Shown here: in pieces, positions 39,706 to 50,413 of the stretch
How the letters are laid out: the number at the start of each line of letters is the position of its first letter
Numbering within the stretch: the first letter of the stretch is position 1
Assembly: GCA_963720705.1 (NCBI GenBank)
Contig: CAVRGJ010000001.1
Coordinates: 558,001-622,000 of the forward strand
Reading direction: 5' to 3'
From: DASWJZ01 sp963720705
Lineage (GTDB): Bacteria; Pseudomonadota; Alphaproteobacteria; Rhizobiales; Afifellaceae
Length of the DNA: 64,000 nt
The notes under the pieces: generated by a model
The model's input: the letters and a program-made list of their open reading frames with translations, nothing else
Database searches by the model: none
What the model was told of the DNA's origin: nothing
Made by a program: the position numbers and the translations under genes

Positions 39706-40109
39706 CAGCCGTCACCCTCGTTGTCATGCGCGAGGTCGCGCGCGACCTCGGGCGATCTGAGCAGCGCATCGATGCGCGCGTCGTCCTCAAAACGCGTGTC
39801 GCGCACGAACTTCAGGTCGGGCATGGAGCGCATCTGCCTGAGCGCCGGCGTGATTCTTCCGCGTAACGCTTTGGCGCTTCGGTTGAGCGTCGCGACAAGC
39901 GCATCGGGGTCCTTCGCGGCGAGCGGCGCGACGAGCACCGTCGCATGCTTCAGGTCGGCCGACATGCGGACCTCGGCGAAGGAGAGAAGCACGCCGTCGA
40001 ATTCCGGCCCGCCCTCGCTGCGCGCAAAAACCTCCGCCAGCGCATGGCGCACCAACTCGCCGACGCGGAGCTGCCGCTGCGATGGAAGCTTTTCTCTCGC
40101 CAAATTCAC
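39705..40109 (-). CDS. rbfA: Ribosome-binding factor A
   Basis: About 134 residues, KH-like cold-shock ribosome maturation factor that binds 30S near helix 1. Family blocks: 'SQRQLRVGELVRHALAEVFA', 'LLSFAEVRMSADLKHATVLV', 'LRQMRSMPDLKFVRDTRFED'. Start uncertain: GTG 40109 has GGA six bases upstream and is preferred; TTG 40103 is possible. A longer frame would overlap the preceding gene without conserved residues. Confidence 0.9.
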   Translation of the reverse strand: MNLAREKLPSQRQLRVGELVRHALAEVFARSEGGPEFDGVLLSFAEVRMSADLKHATVLVAPLAAKDPDALVATLNRSAKALRGRITPALRQMRSMPDLKFVRDTRFEDDARIDALLRSPEVARDLAHDNEGDG

Positions 40110-40146
40110 GCTCTTTCCGCTGCCTGCGTCTCCTGATGGCACCTCG

Positions 40147-40569
40147 CTAAAGGCAGCCGTGTTCCTGCACCAGTGCTTCCGCCTGTTGAAGTCGGTCGGA
40201 CGCATCGAACTTTGTCACCACGTAGTAGCGGATGTTGCATGGAAACCGATCCGCCTTGCGCGATGTCACCTCGCCACCTTCATACGAAGGCCGCAACCCC
40301 CTCCAGACCCAAGCGTCCCTTCCGTAGCCCGACCAATAGAGCGACCTCTTCACGCGCGCGCGGGAAGTTCCCGCGTCGAAGACAGCCGGAACGAGTGCGA
40401 TCGGCGTTCCCCACGGCTGCCCCATCGCGTGCTCGCTGATGTAGCGATTCAGACCCGTCACATAGAGGTCTGGACGGTAGAAGATGAAGACCGCATAGCC
40501 GCCGATCAGCACGACGGCGATCGCCACCAGCGCCAGAAGGCCTTTCATAAAACGGGCGACAAAGCTCAC
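40147..40569 (-). CDS. Unknown membrane-anchored protein between infB and rbfA
   Basis: A 140-residue protein, not recognised. One N-terminal helix ('GLLALVAIAVVLIGGYAVFI', about 9-28), then a soluble part with many aromatic and basic residues ('WSGYGRDAWVWRGLRPSYEG', 'CNIRYYVVTKFDASDRLQQA') and two cysteines. GTG 40569 is proposed because GGAGG lies ten bases upstream; ATG 40548 is the alternative. It sits 26 bases after infB and about 40 before rbfA on the same strand, an uncommon insertion in a highly conserved operon. Expected topology: cytoplasmic start, periplasmic C-terminal domain. Confidence 0.6.
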   Translation of the reverse strand: MSFVARFMKGLLALVAIAVVLIGGYAVFIFYRPDLYVTGLNRYISEHAMGQPWGTPIALVPAVFDAGTSRARVKRSLYWSGYGRDAWVWRGLRPSYEGGEVTSRKADRFPCNIRYYVVTKFDASDRLQQAEALVQEHGCL

Positions 40570-40595
40570 GACGGGCAGGCCTCCATCGCGGTCTA

Positions 40596-43171
<2,576 letters not shown>

Positions 43172-43175
<4 letters not shown>

Positions 43176-43852
43176 CCACCAAATCCCAAGGGCTCGACCG
43201 CCTGCTCACCCACCTCGCCGTCACTCGCGCCAAAGTAGCGCTGGAGGCGGTTGGCCGCTTCCACGAAACTTTCGCCAGCCGGGCCCTGAAGCACGGCTGC
43301 ATGTATCACATCTGCCCGACCGATTGCCAAACCCAATTCAGCAGCGCTGAAGGCACGGATAACGGGGATCGGAACGGCGGCCGCGAAGCGCCGCTTCAGC
43401 GCCTGCGTAATCTTGCGAACGCCGTCTGCGGCGGCGTCGGAGGCGATCACAAGCGCCGCCGGGCGCCCGCTCGAAACCGCCGCCTCGACCTTGGCGAAAC
43501 CGGCCACAACGGCGCCGGCTTTGCGCGCGAGCCCAAGCCGGCCGAGCGCGTAATCTTTGAGCCGCGCCGCGATCCTCTCCGGGAGATCGGCGGACGGCTG
43601 CAAGGGCTGCTTCAGGCCGCGCGAAAAAACGTTCCGCTTGACCGCTTCCGCGACGGTCAGGCGTGTCGCGCCGACCCAGACGCCGCGGCCGGGAAGCTTC
43701 GCCTTGAGATCGGCGACAACGGTCCCGTCGGGCGCAGCGACGAAGCGGATCAGCTCCTGTTCGGGCGCGACCTCGCGCGTGACCGCGCACATGCGCGTGC
43801 GGCCCTTCGAGCGCTTCGTGGCGTCTTCCGTCTCCTTCAGTGCTTCCCTCAA
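43172..43852 (-). CDS. YlxR/L7Ae-type RNA-binding protein
   Basis: A 226-residue protein with an N-terminal YlxR (DUF448) domain ('CAVTREVAPEQELIRFVAAP', 'PGRGVWVGATRLTVAEAVKR') and a C-terminal L7Ae-like domain ('LGLARKAGAVVAGFAKVEAA', 'PAALVIASDAAADGVRKI'). In Alphaproteobacteria this fused form lies between nusA and infB. It likely binds RNA during rRNA or ribosome maturation. TTG 43852 overlaps the nusA stop (TTGA), with GGAGG upstream, and is the best start; M at 43792 would cut the YlxR domain. Confidence 0.85.
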
Positions 43853-45459
43853 ACGGCGGCTGCCTCCGTCTCGGCGGGTGCGGGTTCCTCTGCAGGCGGC
43901 GGTGCGAGATCGGCCTCGGTGACCAGCCCGGCCTTCAGCCGCGCCGCCATCACGATCGCCTCCGCATCCTGACGCGAGATATCGAAGCCGGAGAGCGCGC
44001 CCTCGAAACGCTGCGTCTCGCCGTCCTTGCGCTCGGTCCAGCCGACGAGATCGTCGGCGGCGCAATAAGCAAGGTCTTCAAGCGTGCGGACGTCGTTCTT
44101 GCCGAGCGCGACCATCATCGCCGTGGTGACGCCGGGAACCTCGCGCAGCGTGTCCTCAACTCCGAGCTTCTTGCGCTCCTCGTCCTGCTCGGCCTCCACC
44201 TTCTCCAGATACTCGCGCGCGCGCGCCTGCAACTCTTCCGCCGTCTCCTCGTCGAAGCCTTCGATCGAGGCGATCTCGTCGCGCTCCACCATGGCGATCT
44301 CGTCGACGCTGGCAAAGCCCTCCGAAGCGAGGAGCTGCGCCACCATCTCGTCGACGTCGAGCGCGTTCATGAAAAGCTGCGAGCGCTCCTGGAACTCCTT
44401 CTGCCGACGCTCCGATTCCTCGTCCTCGGTCAGGATGTCGATGTCCCAGCCGGTCAGTTGCGAGGCGAGCCTGACGTTCTGGCCGCGGCGGCCGATCGCC
44501 AGCGACAGCTGATCGTCCGGCACGACAACCTCGATGCGCTCGGCTTCTTCGTCGAGCACGACCTTGGTGACCTCGGCCGGCTGCAGGGAATTGACGATGA
44601 AGGTGGCGGCATCCGGGTTCCACGGAATGATGTCGATGCGCTCGCCGGCCAGCTCGCCGACGACGGCCTGCACGCGGCTGCCGCGCATGCCGACGCAGGC
44701 GCCGACCGGATCGATAGAGGTATCGCGCGACACCACCGCGATCTTGGCCCGCGAGCCCGGATCTCGCGCCACCGACTTGATCTCGATGATGCCGTCGTAG
44801 ATTTCCGGCACTTCCATGGTGAAGAGCTTCGCCATGAACTGCGGATGCGTGCGCGACAGGAAGATCTGCGGGCCGCGCTGCTCGCGGCGCACGTCGTAGA
44901 CATAGGCGCGCACGCGGTCGCCGTAGCGGAAGGTCTCGCGCGGGATCATCTCGTCGCGGCGGATGATCGCCTCGCCGCGGCCGAGGTCGACGATGACATT
45001 GCCGTATTCGACGCGCTTCACCGTGCCGTTGACGATCTCGCCGATACGGTCCTTGTAATCCTCGTACTGGCGGTCGCGCTCGGCCTCGCGCACCTTCTGC
45101 ATGATGACCTGCTTCGCCGACTGGGCGGCGATGCGGCCGTAATCGAGCGGCGGCAGCGGCTCGGAAATGTAGTCGCCGACCTGCGCGGCGGGATTCCTGG
45201 AGCGCGCCTCTTCAACCGAGATCTGCGCCGAATCGTTTTCCACCGTCTCGACGACTTCGAGCAGGCGCTGCAAGCGGATCTCGCCGGTCTTCTCGTCGAT
45301 CTCGGCGCGCACGTCGGTCTCTGCGCCGTAGCGCGACTTCGCCGCCTTCTGGATCGCGTCCTCCATGGCGCCGATGACGATGCGGCGATCGATCGTCTTC
45401 TCGCGCGCGACCGCATCCGCGATCTGCAGGAGTTCCAGTCTGTTTGCACTGACAGCCAT
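43849..45459 (-). CDS. nusA: Transcription termination/antitermination factor NusA
   Basis: A 536-residue RNA polymerase-binding factor. N-terminal domain ('LELLQIADAVAREKTIDRRI'), S1 domain ('GEIVNGTVKRVEYGNVIVDL'), KH1/KH2 ('GACVGMRGSRVQAVVGELAG', 'LAIGRRGQNVRLASQLTGWD'), and C-terminal acidic repeats with 'VTTAMMVALGKNDVRTLEDL'. Part of rimP-nusA-ylxR-infB. In enterobacteria NusA controls its own operon via the leader; the leader before rimP may serve this here. Confidence 0.96.
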   Translation of the reverse strand: MAVSANRLELLQIADAVAREKTIDRRIVIGAMEDAIQKAAKSRYGAETDVRAEIDEKTGEIRLQRLLEVVETVENDSAQISVEEARSRNPAAQVGDYISEPLPPLDYGRIAAQSAKQVIMQKVREAERDRQYEDYKDRIGEIVNGTVKRVEYGNVIVDLGRGEAIIRRDEMIPRETFRYGDRVRAYVYDVRREQRGPQIFLSRTHPQFMAKLFTMEVPEIYDGIIEIKSVARDPGSRAKIAVVSRDTSIDPVGACVGMRGSRVQAVVGELAGERIDIIPWNPDAATFIVNSLQPAEVTKVVLDEEAERIEVVVPDDQLSLAIGRRGQNVRLASQLTGWDIDILTEDEESERRQKEFQERSQLFMNALDVDEMVAQLLASEGFASVDEIAMVERDEIASIEGFDEETAEELQARAREYLEKVEAEQDEERKKLGVEDTLREVPGVTTAMMVALGKNDVRTLEDLAYCAADDLVGWTERKDGETQRFEGALSGFDISRQDAEAIVMAARLKAGLVTEADLAPPPAEEPAPAETEAAAV

Positions 45460-45484
45460 TTGCTTCAGCTCCGTTCCTCAAAAT

Positions 45485-46030
45485 TCATGCGTCGGTCTTC
45501 TCAAGGGAGGCGGCACTCCGACTCAGTGCCGCCTTGACCAAAGCGTCCGTGAGCACGAGGCGCGCCTCGCCGATCAATTCGATCGGCAGCCACACCTCCG
45601 TGCCGGGAGTGTCGAGCTGGCGCACGCCGATCGTGTCGTCGCGCATACCGAGCAGGATGCCACGGAAGCGCTTGCGCCCTTCGAACGGCCGCTCCAGCTC
45701 CACCTTCGCTTCGTGTCCGGCCCAGACCTCGAAATCCTTGGCGCGGGTCAGCGGGCGGTCGATGCCGGGCGACGAAATCTCCAGGTGATATTCCCGGTTG
45801 ATCGGATCGGCCACGTCCATCGCCGGCGAGACATTGCGGGAAAGAACCTCGCAATCCTCCACCGTCATCGAGCCGTCGGGCCGCTCGGCCATGATCTGCA
45901 CGGTCATGCCGTTCAGGCCCGAGACCTTCACGCGCACAAGCTCGTAGCCGAGATCGTTTGCGATCGGCTCCACGATATGGGCGATGCGGGCTTCAAGCCC
46001 GGTCTCACGCGTCAGACGGCGGCCGTCCAT
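45485..46030 (-). CDS. rimP: Ribosome maturation factor RimP
   Basis: A 181-residue 30S maturation factor. Typical text: 'ARIAHIVEPIANDLGYELVR', 'SMTVEDCEVLSRNVSPAMDV', 'YHLEISSPGIDRPLTRAKDF'. First gene of the operon; 25 bases before nusA. Confidence 0.94.
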   Translation of the reverse strand: MDGRRLTRETGLEARIAHIVEPIANDLGYELVRVKVSGLNGMTVQIMAERPDGSMTVEDCEVLSRNVSPAMDVADPINREYHLEISSPGIDRPLTRAKDFEVWAGHEAKVELERPFEGRKRFRGILLGMRDDTIGVRQLDTPGTEVWLPIELIGEARLVLTDALVKAALSRSAASLEKTDA

Positions 46031-46126
46031 TCAACCCTCGCCCGGCTCACGGGCCCAAGGCCCTTCGGGCAACAAAAAAGAGCGGGCCCCGCGGGACCCA
46101 CCCTCGATTTGGATTCGAGATGTGTT
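46031..46126 (-). ncRNA. rimP leader (attenuator-like RNA)
   Basis: Between the promoter and the rimP ATG lies a short RNA with two clear stems: CTCGA...TCGAG (46103-46119) and a GGGTCC/GGGCCC stem with CGCG loop (46084-46099) followed by CTC and six T (46079-46074). This second element is a Rho-independent terminator located upstream of the first gene it serves. A rimP leader with an intrinsic terminator is a described alphaproteobacterial motif ahead of rimP-nusA-infB. Exact ends are estimates. Confidence 0.7.
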
Positions 46127-46132
46127 GTCGTT

Positions 46133-46161
46133 GATATAGGCCCAAGGCCGGCCTCGTGCAA
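46133..46161 (-). promoter_or_regulatory. Sigma-70-like promoter of the rimP operon
   Basis: On the minus strand TTGCAC (46161-46156), 17 bases, then TATATC (46138-46133). Predicted start near 46126 gives a leader of about 95 bases that contains the terminator-like hairpin. Confidence 0.55.
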
Positions 46162-46296
46162 GCGTGGAATTCGTCAACAGAATCACGGCACAAACCTGTG
46201 GAACGGTCGGCTTTGCTAAGGGCGGGGAGCGAGTCGCCCGCGAGCGCGTTTCAAGAACATGCTATGTGCTCTTCCGGCCGACCCTTGGAGGCATGC

Positions 46297-46623
46297 GTGC
46301 GACAGCTCCGTCCCTTGCTCCTGATACTGCCCTTCCTCGTGACGCCGGCGAGCGCCGACGACTTCCCGACCGTCGTCCGCTCCATTCTGAACCACCAGAC
46401 CGATGGGCCCCTTGCCCAGATGGAACCCGACAGGCGGAGCCGGATGACGAGTTGCGTGGTCGAGGCGCTCGGGGCGCTTCCTTCGGGCCTGAAGCGGAAG
46501 ATCGTCGAGGCCGGCGACTTCGACGCGCAGGAGCACGCGTTCGGCCAAGTGGTCGACGCCGACCACGCCAAATGGCGAAAGAACATCGCCGCGGCCTGCG
46601 CAGACATCGCCACGGAGGAATAG
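46297..46623 (+). CDS. Small exported protein of unknown function
   Basis: A 108-residue protein with signal peptide 'VRQLRPLLLILPFLVTPASA' (cleavage before DDFPT), then an alpha-helical mature region with two cysteines (in 'MTSCVVEAL' and 'AAACADIA'). GTG 46297 has GGAGG five bases upstream and precisely gives a compact signal peptide; a longer frame reads from rimP control region. Family not recognised. Monocistronic, convergent with the ornithine cyclodeaminase-family gene and divergent from rimP. Confidence 0.65.
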   Translation: MRQLRPLLLILPFLVTPASADDFPTVVRSILNHQTDGPLAQMEPDRRSRMTSCVVEALGALPSGLKRKIVEAGDFDAQEHAFGQVVDADHAKWRKNIAAACADIATEE

Positions 46624-46624
46624 C

Positions 46625-47593
46625 CTAACCTCGGGCTCGATCTGGTCCCGAGTGTGCGAGCATTGCCGCCGCCAGGTCTTCGATCGCCGTTCCGACCGAT
46701 TTGAAGAGCGTGATCTCGGCATCCGATTTCCGGCCGTCGACCTTGCCGCGGCTAAGGTCGAAGAGATCGCCGACGATATCGGATTCACTGATAATCCCCG
46801 CCTGAAGCGGTTCCACGATGTCGCCCGCCTCATGCAGCGCGCCGGCCCGCGTGTCGACGAAAATGCGCGCCCGCCGCACCGCCTCGTCGTCGCTCTCGCG
46901 CATTTTCGGTGTGAAGGCGCCGACGAGATCGAGATGCGCGCCGGGCTCGAGCCAAGCGCCCTTCACCAGCGGCCTGGCGGAAAGCGTCGCACAGGAGACG
47001 ATGTCGGCCGCGCGGACCGCCGCTTCGAGATCTTGCGTGGCGGTGACGGAATAGGCGCGGCCTTGAAGCTCCCCGGCGAGGCTCTTCGCGCGGCTGGAAT
47101 TGTGGTTCCAAACGAGAACCTCGGCGAGCGGACGGACGCTCGCATGCGCCGCAATGAGATAGGGGGCCAGCGCGCCGGCTCCGACCATCACCATGCGACG
47201 CGCGTCTTCTCGCGCAAGATATGACGCAGCCAGCGCGGAGGCCGCGGCCGTCCGCCACAGCGTCAGCGCCTGCCCGTCGATCGCGGCAAGCGGCGTGCCG
47301 CTGGTGCCGTCGAGGAGCAGATAGGCGCCCATTACGCTCGGCAGGCCGCGGGCGGAATTTCCCGGATAGACGGAGACGACCTTCACGCCGACGAAGGTGC
47401 CGCCCGCGCCCGTGCCGCCTTTGGTCCAGGCCGGCATCAGAAGCAGTGTCGCGGCCGGCTCGCCCGGCCTTTCGATCGTGTGATGATGGCGCGCCGGCGC
47501 CTCGATCTCGCTTTGAAAGGCGCGGCGGAGCGCTTCGATCAAGGCGGGGAAAGTAAAGGTTCGCGCAAGATCCTCGGCGGAGACGACCCGCAT
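46625..47593 (-). CDS. Ornithine cyclodeaminase/mu-crystallin family protein
   Basis: A 322-residue NAD(P)-binding enzyme of the OCD/mu-crystallin family. 'FVGVKVVSVYPGNSARGLPS' with active-site lysine, 'GQALTLWRTAAASALAASYL', nucleotide loop 'MVMVGAGALAPYLIAAHASV' and 'LDLVGAFTPKMRE' with the aspartate are conserved. Members include ornithine cyclodeaminase, alanine dehydrogenase and imine reductases, so substrate is not certain. Located 12 bases downstream of the lapA-like gene on the same strand. Confidence 0.85.
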   Translation of the reverse strand: MRVVSAEDLARTFTFPALIEALRRAFQSEIEAPARHHHTIERPGEPAATLLLMPAWTKGGTGAGGTFVGVKVVSVYPGNSARGLPSVMGAYLLLDGTSGTPLAAIDGQALTLWRTAAASALAASYLAREDARRMVMVGAGALAPYLIAAHASVRPLAEVLVWNHNSSRAKSLAGELQGRAYSVTATQDLEAAVRAADIVSCATLSARPLVKGAWLEPGAHLDLVGAFTPKMRESDDEAVRRARIFVDTRAGALHEAGDIVEPLQAGIISESDIVGDLFDLSRGKVDGRKSDAEITLFKSVGTAIEDLAAAMLAHSGPDRARG

Positions 47594-47605
47594 TTCGGCG
47601 TGCGA

Positions 47606-47956
47606 TCAGCTGCGGCCGGGGCGAGGCAGGAAGCCGGCGGTAGCAGGCGCCACGGGATTCGGCCGTTCCGCTTGGCCTTGAAAAGGTGCGGCCGCTTCGC
47701 GCCGCGCGCGCCCGCGCCGCCGATGCTTCATCTGGCTCATCCAGACGACGAGGCCGCCCACAAGTGCGCCGAGTAGAAATATGACGAAGGCGAGCTGGTA
47801 AAGCGGCAGGTCGAACCTCAGCACCGCATCGCCGCTATCGAACGGATTGAGATGCACCGTCACGCTCTGGCCGTTGGCGACGGCGAGCGCCAGCACGGCG
47901 GCCAGGATCGGCAGCAGGACGACCCACTTCAGAATCGTGCCGAGCGTGCGGAGCAA
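47606..47956 (-). CDS. LapA-domain (DUF1049) membrane protein
   Basis: A 116-residue inner-membrane protein with two helices (about 8-28 and 51-72) separated by a short 'VTVHLNPFDSGDAVLRFDLP' loop, then a basic tail (KHRRRGRARR). This fits the LapA/DUF1049 family; in E. coli LapA works with LapB in LPS assembly. The order ihfB-lapA is common in Proteobacteria and supports the call. lapB is not in the window. Confidence 0.82.
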   Translation of the reverse strand: MLRTLGTILKWVVLLPILAAVLALAVANGQSVTVHLNPFDSGDAVLRFDLPLYQLAFVIFLLGALVGGLVVWMSQMKHRRRGRARREAAAPFQGQAERPNPVAPATAGFLPRPGRS

Positions 47957-47957
47957 C

Positions 47958-48245
47958 TCACCCTCCGGTGGTATTCAGGCGCTCCCGCATGTCCTTCCCG
48001 GTCTTGAAGAAGGGCACGTATTTCTCCGAGACGATCACCTGCTCGCCGGTGCGCGGGTTGCGGCCGGTGCGGGCGGGGCGGTTCTTCACCGAGAACGCCC
48101 CGAAGCCGCGCAGTTCCACCCTGTCGCCGTGGGCAAGCGCCGACACGATCTCCTCCAGGATGGCGTTGACGATGTGTTCCACGTCGCGCTGAAACAAATG
48201 CGGATTGCGCGAGGCAATCCGCTCGATGAGCTCCGACTTGATCAC
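47958..48245 (-). CDS. ihfB: Integration host factor subunit beta
   Basis: A 95-residue HU/IHF-family DNA-bending protein. 'IKSELIERIASRNPHL', 'VEHIVNAILEEIVSALAHGD', 'RVELRGFGAFSVKNRPARTG' and 'RNPRTGEQVIVSEKYVPFFK' are IHF-beta like. GTG 48245 with a GGGGGG stretch upstream replaces the usual ATG; a longer frame adds an unconserved 16-residue tail. Confidence 0.93.
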   Translation of the reverse strand: MIKSELIERIASRNPHLFQRDVEHIVNAILEEIVSALAHGDRVELRGFGAFSVKNRPARTGRNPRTGEQVIVSEKYVPFFKTGKDMRERLNTTGG

Positions 48246-48256
48246 CGATGGCCCCC

Positions 48257-49222
48257 CTAGCGATCCGATCGCCCGAAAAGTGGAGCCTGCCAAACGGATA
48301 GGAGACCGTCAACTGTAAGTCGGCGCGGTAGAATTCCCGTCGTACCCGCCTCAATTCCCAAAAGCCGTGCGATGCCGACGAGCGCGTTCTCCTGCAGCAT
48401 CGAGAAATAGGACTGGTCGGGCTTCCATTCCTTGAGCGGCAGATCCTCCGAAACGTCTTTCGCGGAGGCAAGCCAGGCGCGCGCCTCCTGATCGCCCCCG
48501 ACATCGTCGATGAGCTTCAGGCGGAGCGCCTGGCGGCCGGTGTAGATGCTGCCGTCTGCGAGCCGGCGGGCGTCGGCCTCCGGCATGTTGCGGCGCTCCG
48601 CGACGAGGCCGACGAACCAGTCATAGGTGTCGTCGATCACCGATTTCAGCATCGCGGTCGCGGCTGGATCGGGCGCCCTGAAGAGCGAGGGTTCGCCTTT
48701 TAGTGGCGCACTCTTCACCTCCTCGTATTGGACGCCGAGCTTCTGCAGAAGCTCCTCGAAATGTCCGAACTGGAAGATCACGCCGATCGAGCCGGTGATG
48801 GCGCTTTCGCGCGCGACGATGTGGTCGGCGGCAATTGCCGTCATGTAGGCGGCGGAGGCGCCGAGGCCGTCGATCACGGCGACGACCGGCTTCTTCTCCG
48901 ACGCGCGGCGGACGGCGTTGTAGAGCGCTTCACCGCCTGAGGCGGCGCCGCCACCGGAATCGATGTGAAGCATGATCGCCTTGACCGAGCTTGCCTCGGC
49001 GGCGCGGTCGATCACCGTGACCGCATCGGGACGCGTGGTGATGAAGCCGTCGACCTTGATGTCGGCGACTTGGCCGCGAGCGGCCGCGCCAAGGCCGTCC
49101 TTGTTCCACGCAGCACTCACCCCCGCGACGATCGCGACCGCGAGGATCACGAAGGCGGCGGCCCGCCAGAAGCTCGCGCGGCGGCGCAGGCGCCGGCGCT
49201 CCAGGATTGCTTCGGTATCCAT
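48257..49222 (-). CDS. sppA: Signal peptide peptidase SppA (short form)
   Basis: A 321-residue membrane-bound serine/lysine protease that degrades cleaved signal peptides. One N-terminal membrane helix (about 20-40), peptidase fold with 'IMLHIDSGGGAASGGEALYN', catalytic serine in 'GLGASAAYMTAIAAD' and lysine in 'VQYEEVKSAPLKG'. It is the single-domain type. Eleven bases upstream of ihfB on the same strand. Confidence 0.92.
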   Translation of the reverse strand: MDTEAILERRRLRRRASFWRAAAFVILAVAIVAGVSAAWNKDGLGAAARGQVADIKVDGFITTRPDAVTVIDRAAEASSVKAIMLHIDSGGGAASGGEALYNAVRRASEKKPVVAVIDGLGASAAYMTAIAADHIVARESAITGSIGVIFQFGHFEELLQKLGVQYEEVKSAPLKGEPSLFRAPDPAATAMLKSVIDDTYDWFVGLVAERRNMPEADARRLADGSIYTGRQALRLKLIDDVGGDQEARAWLASAKDVSEDLPLKEWKPDQSYFSMLQENALVGIARLLGIEAGTTGILPRRLTVDGLLSVWQAPLFGRSDR

Positions 49223-49441
49223 CGCATCGCTCTCCAGGGTTCAGCCGAAAGACACTGAAAACATGCTTCATGGTGCCGTTGTGGCGCCAGAAGTCATTGA
49301 GTTTGCTTAAGGTCCGCGGCGGACCACTAGCGCGGCGGCGGGCCGGGAGCAAGGCGGGCCGGCAATCACAACCACTCCGCTGCGGACGACAGCGATCCCG
49401 TCCTGGTCGCCGCCGCGCCCGCTCTGCTAGCCTCGGTGCCC

Positions 49442-50413
49442 ATGAACAAGCGCGAGCCGGGGGAGCCGCCAGCCGAGCCAAGCGCCGACGCGTCGGCGCG
49501 CGTCACGCCGATGATGGAGCAATATATCGAGATCCGGGCGGCCAACCCGGACTGCCTGCTCTTCTATCGCATGGGCGATTTCTACGAGCTCTTCTTCGAC
49601 GACGCCGCAACGGCATCGCGCGCGCTCGGCATCGCGCTCACCAAGCGGGGAAAACATCTCGGCGACGACATCCCGATGTGCGGCGTGCCAGTCCACGCTG
49701 CCGACGACTATCTGCAAAAGCTGATCGCTCTCGGCTTCCGCGTCGCCGTCTGCGAGCAGATCGAGGATCCGGCCGAAGCGCGCCGCCGCGGCTCGAAGAC
49801 GGTAGTGAGGCGCGCGGTGACGCGGCTCGTCACACCCGGCACCATCACCGAGGACCGGCTGCTCGATTCGAACCGCAACAACTACCTCGCCGCGATCGTC
49901 AGAAGCGCTGCAAGCGACGGCGCCGACCGGCACGCACTCGCCTGGATCGACATCTCGACCGGCGAGTTCCGCATGAGCGAATGCGCGCCGGGCGGCCTTC
50001 CCGCGGCGCTCGCACGGATCGAGCCGCGCGAGGTGCTTCTGCCTGAGCGCGTGGCTGAGGACTCTGCGCTCCGCGCAATCGTCAGCACCGGCGGCGCGGC
50101 GCTCACGCCCTTGCCCGCGGCGTTCTTCGACGCGGCCACGGCGGAGGCGCGGCTCGCCGATCTCTTCGGCGTCAAGACGATGGAGGCGTTCGGCAATTTC
50201 AGCCGCGCGGAGCTTTCGGCCGGCGCCGCGCTCATCGCCTATGTGGAGAAGACGCAGGTCGCCAAGCGCCCGCCGATCGAGCCGCCGAAGCGGGTGAGCG
50301 ATCGGCGAGAGCCATGCGGATCGACGCGGCGACGCGCGCCAACCTCGAACTCTTCCGCTCGATCTCGGGCGGCCGCGAGGGCACGCTCCTTGCCGCGATC
50401 GACCGCACGATGA
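49442..50413 (+). CDS. mutS: MutS mismatch repair protein, N-terminal part (frameshifted)
   Basis: Covers the mismatch-recognition domain ('MMEQYIEIRAANPDCLLFYR MGDFYELF' region with the Phe-x-Glu motif 'GDFYELFFDD'), connector domain and the start of the core ('GNFSRAELSAGAALIAYVEK'). After 'KTQVAKRPPIEPPKR' the frame turns to unrelated text (VSDRREPCGSTRRR) and ends at 50413, while the real continuation lies in the next frame from about 50290. A one-base deletion between about 50280 and 50314 (near CGGGTG) explains it. ATG 49442 preferred over GTG 49436. Confidence 0.85.
   Translation: MNKREPGEPPAEPSADASARVTPMMEQYIEIRAANPDCLLFYRMGDFYELFFDDAATASRALGIALTKRGKHLGDDIPMCGVPVHAADDYLQKLIALGFRVAVCEQIEDPAEARRRGSKTVVRRAVTRLVTPGTITEDRLLDSNRNNYLAAIVRSAASDGADRHALAWIDISTGEFRMSECAPGGLPAALARIEPREVLLPERVAEDSALRAIVSTGGAALTPLPAAFFDAATAEARLADLFGVKTMEAFGNFSRAELSAGAALIAYVEKTQVAKRPPIEPPKRVSDRREPCGSTRRRAPTSNSSARSRAAARARSLPRSTAR

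Noticed and set aside
43840..45537. Plus-strand open frame of about 565 codons opposite nusA
   Set aside because: Antisense shadow; nusA on the minus strand has all its domains.
50260..50320. Programmed -1 frameshift in mutS
   Set aside because: No X-XXY-YYZ slippery heptamer with a downstream pseudoknot was seen at the junction; a deletion or sequence error is simpler.
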